Part shown: positions 6,163 to 10,928 of the stretch, in pieces
Layout: each line of letters opens with the position of its first letter
Position numbering within the stretch: the stretch's first letter is position 1
NCBI GenBank assembly: GCA_965370435.1
Contig: CBDUUP010000122.1
Span: 1-10,928, forward strand
Source: CBDUUP01 sp965370435
Lineage (GTDB): Bacteria > Chloroflexota > Anaerolineae > Anaerolineales > UBA11579
Reading direction: 5' to 3'
DNA: 10,928 bases
Program-made: the position numbers and the translations under genes
Notes under the pieces: model-generated
The model's database searches: none
Told to the model about the DNA's origin: nothing
Seen by the model: the letters and a program-made list of their open reading frames with translations, nothing else

Positions 6163-6684
6163 ATGAAACGCAGACGGCGCGGCGGTTTTGTTATCGGCAT
6201 TATTCTGGTACTCGTCGGCGGGTTTTACCTGGCCAAGCAGTTCGTGCCTGGCCTGGAGAATTGGTACGATGATTACGTTGACTGGCCGATGATCATTATT
6301 GGGATCGGCCTGCTTCAATTACTCATCGCCCTGGCGGGGCAACCGGATATGGCAGTCTCGGCAGCCGTCGTCGGCGGCGTCGGCGGGATCCTTTTCTACC
6401 AGAATGCCACCGGCGACTGGGAAAGCTGGGCTTACGTCTGGGCGTTGATCCCCGGGTTCACCGGCGTCGGGACCATTCTGGCGGGTCTGTTAAAGGGCAG
6501 GCTGCGCAGGGAATTGAGCGGCGGCCTTTGGCTGATCTTTATCAGCGCGGTGATGTTCTCCATTGCCGCAACCTACCTGGGAGGGCCTGAGATCCTGGGT
6601 GATTGGTGGCCGATACTCCTCATCCTGTGGGGTGTTGGGCTGCTGGTTCGCAACTTCATCCCTCGCAGAAGCCGGGTGATTTAG
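6163..6684 (+). CDS. small membrane protein, LiaI/LiaF-like (DUF5668-type)
   Basis: The 173-residue product is an integral membrane protein that begins with a basic MKRRRRGG. The ATG at 6163 is chosen because GAGGAG (6151-6156) lies six bases upstream; an earlier in-frame TTG at 6127 has no such site. The sequence appears internally duplicated. GFVIGIILVLVGGFYLAKQF...DWPMIIIGIGLLQLL (about 8-54) is echoed by GGLWLIFISAVMFSIAATYL...DWWPILLILWGVGLLVRNF (about 124-165). Each half is a helix, a polar turn, then a W-P-initiated helix, with two more helices between them. This matches the transmembrane domain of LiaF/LiaI-type envelope-stress proteins. The soluble C-terminal domain of LiaF is absent and no LiaRS two-component system is nearby. 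The role is unknown; an envelope-stress function is an inference. Confidence 0.75.
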   Translation: MKRRRRGGFVIGIILVLVGGFYLAKQFVPGLENWYDDYVDWPMIIIGIGLLQLLIALAGQPDMAVSAAVVGGVGGILFYQNATGDWESWAYVWALIPGFTGVGTILAGLLKGRLRRELSGGLWLIFISAVMFSIAATYLGGPEILGDWWPILLILWGVGLLVRNFIPRRSRVI

Positions 6685-6698
6685 CCGCTTATCACCCG
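6673..6698. terminator. hairpin spanning the stop codon of the LiaF-like gene
   Basis: CGGGTGAT (6673-6680) pairs perfectly with ATCACCCG (6691-6698) around a 10-base loop that contains the TAG stop (6682-6684). There is no T tract. It may protect the 3' end or affect termination; chance is possible for an 8-bp stem. Confidence 0.35.
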
Positions 6699-6721
6699 CG
6701 CGCACAAATCCCTTACCAAGA

Positions 6722-6768
6722 GACCCCAAGGGTCTTACGGCCTTCGGTCGTTTGAGACCCTTGAGGTC
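6722..6768. repeat. nested palindrome after the LiaF-like gene
   Basis: The 14-bp arms GACCCCAAGGGTCT (6722-6735) and AGACCCTTGAGGTC (6755-6768) are complementary except at one position. The left arm is itself a palindrome (GACCC-CAA-GGGTC). The centre (6737-6751) reads ACGGCCTTCGGTCGT, also self-complementary with one G-T wobble. The centre matches 13 of 15 bases of the core of the palindrome at 3743-3757, so the two look like members of one repeat family. It is not followed by a T tract. Apart from it and the stop-codon hairpin, the 136-bp gap (6685-6820) is empty. Confidence 0.75.
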
Positions 6769-6820
6769 AACGTTGCCTCACATTGATTTAACCAATTATC
6801 CCCTTTACCGTTAAAACCTC

Positions 6821-7537
6821 ATGGAAAACAATTTCCCCCAACCGGAACGCGTCCTGGTCATCTCCGCCCATCCCGACGACCCTGAGTTTCACGCCGGAGG
6901 GCTGATCGCCAGGTGGGCCAAGCAGGGCGCGCAGGTCACTTGCGTCATCGTCACCGATGGCAGCAAGGGCAGCAGCGACCCCGATATGACCATTGAAAAG
7001 CTGGTGCAGACCCGCCAGGAGGAGCAAAACGCCGCCGCCCAGGTATTGGGCGTGGTCGAGGTGGTCTTCCTGGGCCACCCCGACGGCGAGGTCTACAACA
7101 CCCCCGATCTGCGCCGCGACCTGGCGCGCCAGATCCGCATCCACCGCCCGGAGGTGGTCATCACCCACGATCCCACGGCTCGTATCCTGCGCAACACCCG
7201 CATCACCCATCCCGACCACCGCGCCGTGGGCGACGCCGCGTTAGATGCAGTTTTCCCTCTGGCGCGAGACCGCCTCAACTTCCCGGAGCATGAACAGGAG
7301 GGCTTGCAGCCCCACAAGGTGCTGGACATCTTCCTCTCCGGCAGCAACGAACCCAACATGACCGTGGACGTGACCGACACCATCGAACAGAAGATCGCTG
7401 CCATCTGTGAGCACCGCAGCCAGATCAGCGAACCGGAGAAGCTGGCCGAACGCATCCGCCAGTTCCTCCAGCAGCGCGCCGAGGGCACCTCTTTCAAGTA
7501 TGCCGAGCAGTTTAGGCGTGTGTTGATGGGGAGGTGA
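6821..7537 (+). CDS. PIG-L/LmbE-family zinc deacetylase
   Basis: The 238-residue product belongs to the LmbE/PIG-L family, Rossmann-like zinc hydrolases that remove acetyl groups from N-acetylglucosamine-type conjugates (for example MshB in mycothiol and BshB in bacillithiol synthesis). The signature VLVISAHPDDPEFHAGG (11-27) supplies zinc ligands His17 and Asp20 and catalytic Asp19. ITHPDHRAVGDAALDAVFPLARD (128-150) supplies His133 as the third ligand. THDPTA (115-120) is another conserved loop. The protein is cytoplasmic, with no signal peptide. The substrate is unknown, and no partner glycosyltransferase or cysteine ligase is present to indicate a thiol pathway. No Shine-Dalgarno is visible before the ATG, which is unusual beside the well-marked neighbours. 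The start is still supported by the family N-terminus. The gene ends 68 bp from the convergent GrpB gene. Confidence 0.92.
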   Translation: MENNFPQPERVLVISAHPDDPEFHAGGLIARWAKQGAQVTCVIVTDGSKGSSDPDMTIEKLVQTRQEEQNAAAQVLGVVEVVFLGHPDGEVYNTPDLRRDLARQIRIHRPEVVITHDPTARILRNTRITHPDHRAVGDAALDAVFPLARDRLNFPEHEQEGLQPHKVLDIFLSGSNEPNMTVDVTDTIEQKIAAICEHRSQISEPEKLAERIRQFLQQRAEGTSFKYAEQFRRVLMGR

Positions 7538-7553
7538 ATGGCAGAATTAAAGT

Positions 7554-7586
7554 AACCTCCCGCAGGTTCCCAACCTGCGGGAGGTT
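7554..7586. terminator. perfect hairpin between convergent genes, bidirectional terminator
   Basis: AACCTCCCGCAGGTT (7554-7568), a CCC loop, and AACCTGCGGGAGGTT (7572-7586) form a perfect 15-bp stem, 16 bases after the deacetylase stop and 19 bases beyond the end of the GrpB gene on the other strand. The tails are only weakly T-rich (GGTTTGG on the plus side, GGTTAC on the minus side). Each arm is an interrupted palindrome (ACCT-CCCGC-AGGT), the same design as in the elements at 3726-3789 and 6722-6768. It probably ends both transcription units. Confidence 0.75.
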
Positions 7587-7605
7587 TGGATTCAAGGGGA
7601 TGTAA

Positions 7606-8130
7606 TTATGACAAGGTCTCTCGCCACGCCTTAGCTTTTTGGTCAATGCCCCGAATAAATTCGCTTTTCCCTTCCGTATAACTCACTATGTCCTCTGGGA
7701 ACTTCTTGGCTAACGCCTCTTTCAAGCGCTGGTAGGCGCGGACATCATCCGGGTGGGCAGACAGATAATCTCGGAAGTTCAGCATCCGTTGAATATCAAG
7801 ATGTCCGCTCTGGAATACGTGAACGTGGTGGGTGCGAACCCCGGCGGTATCTTTGGAGAAATATCGTCTCTTAGGGATGCCGTGCTCTCCTTTGGATTCG
7901 TATCCCAGCTCGATCATTGGGCCATTGAAACCCTCGACTTTCTCCAGGTCGTCAACCTCAACCAAGACATCTATGACTGGCTTGGCATTGAGGCCGGGAA
8001 CAGCGGTGCTGCCGACGTGGTGGATGCCAACCGCGGCCTCTCCAAAGATGGCGGCAAGTTTCCCTGCTTCTTCCCGGTACAGGTCGGCCCAGTTCGGGTC
8101 ATGCGGAACGACCTCGATCCTTCGGGCCAC
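7606..8130 (-). CDS. GrpB-family protein (UPF0157, nucleotidyltransferase-like)
   Basis: The 174-residue product is a GrpB/UPF0157 protein, a family with a nucleotidyltransferase-like fold that is also found fused to the C-terminus of mycobacterial CoaE. Visible motifs are IEVVPHDPNWADLYREE (5-21), HHVGSTAVPGLNAKPVIDVLVEV (37-59, with Gly40-Ser41 and Asp54 as the expected active-site positions), THHVHVF (100-106), the FRDYL segment (119-123) and YTEGKSEFI (151-159). The length is normal for the family. Translation starts at GTG, whose first base is the last base of the PhzF TAG stop (TAGTG), so translation is probably coupled to PhzF. It is the last gene of the minus-strand operon. The biochemical activity of stand-alone GrpB proteins is not firmly established; the CoA link is only by analogy to the fusion. 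Confidence 0.9.
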   Translation of the reverse strand: MARRIEVVPHDPNWADLYREEAGKLAAIFGEAAVGIHHVGSTAVPGLNAKPVIDVLVEVDDLEKVEGFNGPMIELGYESKGEHGIPKRRYFSKDTAGVRTHHVHVFQSGHLDIQRMLNFRDYLSAHPDDVRAYQRLKEALAKKFPEDIVSYTEGKSEFIRGIDQKAKAWRETLS

Positions 8131-9020
8131 TAGATCACCAATTCGCCCCGGACGACCGTCGCCGCGCCGCCGCCCACCTTCACGGTTTCGATGTCCTCCG
8201 GCGGGCCGACCACCTCGACCGTCGCCTGGCCGGGCCGCTGCATCCAGTGGCCTTGCTCGGCGATGAACTGGGGCGAATCAATCAACCCGTAGCGCCAAAG
8301 ATAAGCGGCCATCCCGCCCGTGGCCGAGCCGGTGAAGGGGTCTTCGGGCGTATCCGGTGGGACGCCAAAGTGACGGGCGAAGGTTTGTCCCGCTTCGGTG
8401 ATACCTTCCAGACAGAAAAGATGAGGGCTGAAGAAATCACTCGCAGCCCGTAAAGCGCTGTAGGCGGGGACATCCACTTGGGCGCGGCGCAAGGCCTCCA
8501 TACTTTGAACAGGGATCATCAACTGCGGCGTGCCTGTGCTCACCGTCTGAATGGGAACGCCCGGCAGCGCATCCTCTTCGGCCAGCCCAAAGACGGGCAT
8601 TACCTCCGAGGCCAGGTAGGTCGCCATGAACTGAGGTTTTTTCTGGGTCATAACGATGCGCTGGACCTCGCCTTCTTCGGCGTGGATCTCCACCGGAATA
8701 ACTCCCACCTGCATTTCCAGAGTGATCTGGGTCAGGTCGCCGGTCAATGCCAGGCGTCCAGCGTCGATCAAGGCGTAAACTGTGGCGATGGTGGGATGCC
8801 CCGCCAGGGGAATCTCCTCCGCAGGAGTGAAATAGCGCACCCCATAGTCAGCCACTTCAGACCGGCGCACGAAGGAGGTCTCCGAGAGATTCATCTCCCG
8901 GGCGATGGACAGCATGGTCTCGTCGTCGAGGTCGTCGGTATCGAACAGGATTGCGCAGGGGTTGCCTCCCAGGGGGCGGTCGGTGAAAGCGTCTACTTGC
9001 ATGAATTGAAATTTTTGCAT
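8130..9020 (-). CDS. PhzF-family isomerase/epimerase
   Basis: The 296-residue product belongs to the PhzF family, two-domain diaminopimelate-epimerase-like proteins that include the phenazine enzyme PhzF and many isomerases of unknown substrate. Landmarks are QVDAFTDRPLGGNPCAI (8-24), MNLSETSFV (43-51) with Glu47 at the position of the catalytic acid (Glu45 in PhzF), RYFTPAEEIPLAGHPTIAT (62-80) with His75, and EDPFTGSATGGMAAYL (226-241) with Asp227 and Ser232. These four match the catalytic or binding residues known from PhzF, so the enzyme is probably active. It is cytoplasmic. The start has GAGGTG (minus strand, 9031-9026) five bases upstream. No other phenazine genes are present, so phenazine synthesis is very unlikely. 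A 59-bp AT-rich gap separates it from the dehydrogenase gene and might hold a secondary promoter. Confidence 0.94.
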   Translation of the reverse strand: MQKFQFMQVDAFTDRPLGGNPCAILFDTDDLDDETMLSIAREMNLSETSFVRRSEVADYGVRYFTPAEEIPLAGHPTIATVYALIDAGRLALTGDLTQITLEMQVGVIPVEIHAEEGEVQRIVMTQKKPQFMATYLASEVMPVFGLAEEDALPGVPIQTVSTGTPQLMIPVQSMEALRRAQVDVPAYSALRAASDFFSPHLFCLEGITEAGQTFARHFGVPPDTPEDPFTGSATGGMAAYLWRYGLIDSPQFIAEQGHWMQRPGQATVEVVGPPEDIETVKVGGGAATVVRGELVI

Positions 9021-9079
9021 TTTTACACCTCAGTTAAACAAAATCTAAATACCACAAATTTTTATAATTTCCTACGTGC

Positions 9080-10081
9080 CTACTCCGCAATCCGCAACAC
9101 CGCCTCCCCATTGATACGGCTGTGCTTCAAGTCTTGCAAAGCTCGATTGGCCTCCTCCATGGAATACATCGTCACCGTGGCCTGGATAGGGATATCCGCA
9201 GCCAATTGGAGGAATTCCACCCCGTCTTGATAAGTCGCGTTCGCCACGCTGCGCAGGGTGCGCTCGCCGTAAAGGAGGGCGTAAGGCATCTCCGGGATGG
9301 GCGACATGTGGATGGCGTTGATCGCCAGAGTGCCGCCGGGACGCAGCTTTTCCAGGGCCAAGGGGACGATGCTCCCCGCCGGGGCGAAGATCACCGCCCG
9401 GTCCAGGAAGCGGGGAGGGCTTTCTTCCGCGCCGCCCACCCAGGCCGCGCCCAGTTGGGCGGCGTGCTGGCGGTGGGCCTTCGAGCGGGTGAAGACGTAC
9501 ACCTCGCATCCCCAATGCCGGGCCGCCTGGATCGCCAGGTGCGCGCTGGCCCCAAACCCGAACAGCCCCAGGCGTTCGCCCGGCTGCAAATCCGCCTTGC
9601 GGAGCGAGCGGTAGCCGATAATGCCGGCGCACAGCAGGGGCGCGGCTTGCTCATCGCTGATCCCCTCCGGCAGAGGCAGCGTGAATCGGGCTTCGGCCAG
9701 CATGGATTCGGCGAAACCGCCATCCTGATGGAATCCGGTGAAGCGCGCCTGGGCGCATAGATTCTCCTCTCCGCGGCGGCAGGCCTCGCACTCGCCGCAA
9801 GCCTGGTGCAGCCAGGGAACCCCCACCCGGTCGCCGAGAGCCAAATTCTCCACCCCCTCCCCCAACGCCTCCACCACCCCGACCGCCTGATGTCCAGGCG
9901 TCACCGGCAATTTGGGCGGGTGGATGTCGCCCTCCACGGTGTGCAGGTCGGTGTGGCATACCCCGCAAACCCTCACCCGCAGCCGCACTTGTCCCGGCCC
10001 GGGCTGCGAGGAGTCGAGGTCAATCAGCTTGAGAGGGGACTCCTCAGCGGGCCGGGGTTCGAATAAGCGCATACTCTTCAT
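9080..10081 (-). CDS. zinc-dependent medium-chain alcohol dehydrogenase
   Basis: The 333-residue product is a medium-chain zinc alcohol dehydrogenase that oxidises alcohols or reduces aldehydes with NAD(P)(H). The catalytic zinc ligands are Cys42 (GVCHTDLH), His64 (TPGHQ) and Cys151 (LLCAG). The structural zinc is held by Cys95, Cys98, Cys101 and Cys109. The coenzyme domain contains LGLFGFGASAH (171-181), and VYVFTRSKAHR (194-204) places Arg199 where NADPH-preferring members often have a basic residue. His64 is followed by Gln instead of the commoner Glu, which some branches of this family share. The length and motifs fit the 'zinc-binding alcohol dehydrogenase family' close to mycobacterial AdhA. 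The ATG abuts the TAA of the lysoplasmalogenase gene with no spacer. AGGAG lies about 13 bases upstream, inside that gene, so translation is probably coupled. It may reduce the aldehyde that enzyme releases. Confidence 0.93.
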   Translation of the reverse strand: MKSMRLFEPRPAEESPLKLIDLDSSQPGPGQVRLRVRVCGVCHTDLHTVEGDIHPPKLPVTPGHQAVGVVEALGEGVENLALGDRVGVPWLHQACGECEACRRGEENLCAQARFTGFHQDGGFAESMLAEARFTLPLPEGISDEQAAPLLCAGIIGYRSLRKADLQPGERLGLFGFGASAHLAIQAARHWGCEVYVFTRSKAHRQHAAQLGAAWVGGAEESPPRFLDRAVIFAPAGSIVPLALEKLRPGGTLAINAIHMSPIPEMPYALLYGERTLRSVANATYQDGVEFLQLAADIPIQATVTMYSMEEANRALQDLKHSRINGEAVLRIAE

Positions 10082-10756
10082 TTAATCGAACTCTCTCCTG
10101 AAGTGCATCACCGCGCCCATCGCCAGCCCAGCCTGTCCAATATGGTAAGTGATGATGACCGTCAGACTCCACGACAACGGGGAGACAAATTTGTTGTAGG
10201 CCAGCAGCGTATCGGAGAGAAAAAAGAGGGCCGCCCCGACACTGACCATCAACGCGGCCCGGCGGTCCCACTCCGGGCGCACCCAGGTCAGCAGCGCGGA
10301 GAGAAGCATCACCGCGATAACGATGGTGTAGATCAGCACCGGCAATCGTAGATCATCACTCCCTTGAGCGGTCAACCCTGCGTTGATCTCCCGGAAAACT
10401 AACGCAGTGATGGTTCCGACGCCCAACGCCAGGGCCAAGCTGGTCGCCTTCAACGGCGGCATTTGGGTGTTGAATCCGGCCACGTAGGCTAGATGGGCGA
10501 GCAAGAAAGCGATCAACCCGAAGATGAACATATCGGCAGGCAAGATGAGGAGAACGTCCCCCACCAGGGAGAAGGCCAATCCCAGGGCGAACCAGCGCAG
10601 CGGGCCGTAAAACCGGCTGGCCTGCCACATCCAGGCCAGCAGAGCGGCGATGGTCCCCGGCTTGACCAAATATTCTAGAGCACGCCAGCCGTTGGCGTCG
10701 GCTACCCAATCCAGGACGGCGATCAAAAGAACCAGCCAGAGCAGAGAAGTATTCAT
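10082..10756 (-). CDS. lysoplasmalogenase, YhhN/TMEM86 family
   Basis: The 224-residue product is a polytopic membrane protein (about eight helices) of the YhhN/TMEM86 family. Characterised members hydrolyse the vinyl-ether bond of lysoplasmalogens, giving a fatty aldehyde and a glycerophospho-head-group. Family motifs are EYLVKPGT (28-35, Lys32-Pro33), LAFSLVGDVLLILP (60-73, Asp67), AFLLAHLAYVAGF (83-95, His88), YTIVIAVMLLSAL (143-155), GAALFFLSDTLLAYNKF (174-190) and ITYHIGQAGLAMG (202-214, His205). All the polar residues expected in the membrane core are present. The ATG has AAGGAG seven bases upstream. The gene is first in the operon, behind the promoter at 10822-10849. No plasmalogen-synthesis gene (plsA/plsR) is in the window. 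Activity is inferred from family; some bacterial members have not been tested. Confidence 0.88.
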   Translation of the reverse strand: MNTSLLWLVLLIAVLDWVADANGWRALEYLVKPGTIAALLAWMWQASRFYGPLRWFALGLAFSLVGDVLLILPADMFIFGLIAFLLAHLAYVAGFNTQMPPLKATSLALALGVGTITALVFREINAGLTAQGSDDLRLPVLIYTIVIAVMLLSALLTWVRPEWDRRAALMVSVGAALFFLSDTLLAYNKFVSPLSWSLTVIITYHIGQAGLAMGAVMHFRREFD

Positions 10757-10821
10757 GGGACAACTCCTTTATTTTCAAGTTGACAGGGGCGATGAGACGG
10801 CGAAGAACTTATTCACTGGAT

Positions 10822-10849
10822 ATTCTATCAAAAGAATTCCCCGAATCAA
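10822..10849 (-). promoter_or_regulatory. promoter of the lysoplasmalogenase operon
   Basis: On the minus strand TTGATT (10849-10844) is followed by a 16-base spacer and TAGAAT (10827-10822), four and five of six positions to consensus respectively. Transcription would start near 10815, giving a leader of about 60 nt ahead of the ATG at 10756. The position and spacing fit well, and no other candidate in the leader is better. Confidence 0.6.
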
Positions 10850-10858
10850 AGGAGTCGA

Positions 10859-10900
10859 GGGGTTTTTCGGGGGAAGGAAAAAACCCCCCCGAAAAACCCC
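10859..10900. repeat. homopolymer-rich palindrome at the window edge
   Basis: GGGGTTTTTCGGGGG (10859-10873) is a perfect 15-bp inverted repeat with CCCCCGAAAAACCCC (10886-10900) around a 12-base loop. The arms are made of runs of four or five identical bases. The final bases (10901-10928) continue as C- and A-rich low-complexity sequence. It could be a terminator for a gene beyond the edge, or an assembly artefact typical of contig ends. Confidence 0.55.
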
Positions 10901-10928
10901 CACCCAAAAACACAAAAAGTGGGCCACC

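Noticed and set aside
6821..7537. Mycothiol or bacillithiol synthesis role for the LmbE-type deacetylase
   Set aside because: The family signature alone cannot give the substrate, and no glycosyltransferase, cysteine ligase or acetyltransferase partner is nearby.
3726..7586. CRISPR-like or other repeat array
   Set aside because: The palindromes are separated by whole genes and differ in arm sequence; there is no regular repeat-spacer pattern.
8130..9020. Phenazine biosynthesis locus suggested by the PhzF homologue
   Set aside because: No other phz gene is present and PhzF-family proteins are common outside phenazine producers.
8478..9230. Plus-strand open frame of 250 codons opposite the PhzF and dehydrogenase genes
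   Set aside because: It crosses the gap between two well-supported minus-strand genes, its product is low in recognisable motifs, and it has no Shine-Dalgarno or promoter.

Overview
The window looks like a complete or near-complete metagenomic contig from a GC-rich bacterium. The best guess is Chloroflexota (Anaerolineae-like). This is inferred from the mix of a non-HemE uroporphyrinogen-decarboxylase-fold protein, an M29 aminopeptidase, DMT exporters and a LiaF-like membrane protein, and from the many intergenic palindromes. No rRNA, tRNA, CRISPR array, integrase or transposase is visible. The content is mostly metabolic and housekeeping, and I see no defence or secretion system.

Left part, plus strand (1-7537): a non-coding AT-rich leader with a clear promoter (216-243) precedes a UroD/MtaA-fold protein (276-1445). 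Two tandem, visibly paralogous small lipoproteins follow (1663-2079 and 2113-2505). Next come an M29 metallo-aminopeptidase (2581-3684), two EamA/DMT-family transporters of different subgroups (3923-4801 and 4910-5878), a small LiaF-like/DUF5668-type membrane protein (6163-6684) and a PIG-L/LmbE-type zinc deacetylase (6821-7537). Most of these genes sit behind their own short AT-rich gap with a -10-like box, so they look like separate units, apart from the lipoprotein pair.

Right part, minus strand (10756 down to 7606): a compact four-gene operon. It encodes a YhhN/TMEM86-type lysoplasmalogenase, a zinc alcohol dehydrogenase whose ATG directly abuts the previous stop codon, a PhzF-family isomerase, and a GrpB/UPF0157 protein whose GTG overlaps the PhzF stop by one base. 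A promoter (10822-10849) precedes the operon, and a perfect 15-bp hairpin (7554-7586) closes it against the convergent deacetylase gene. The first two genes suggest a short pathway in which lysoplasmalogenase releases a fatty aldehyde and the coupled dehydrogenase reduces it.

The most unusual structure lies between genes. Large palindromes whose arms are themselves interrupted palindromes follow the stop codons of three consecutive-style plus-strand units (3726-3789, 6722-6768, 7554-7586), and two of them share a central core. There are also CCAAGAC repeats (5974-6096) and an 11-bp dyad with direct repeats (3805-3871). Two -10 boxes lie 6-7 nt before an ATG, suggesting leaderless transcripts. 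The last ~70 bases are low-complexity and palindromic and may be an assembly-end artefact.
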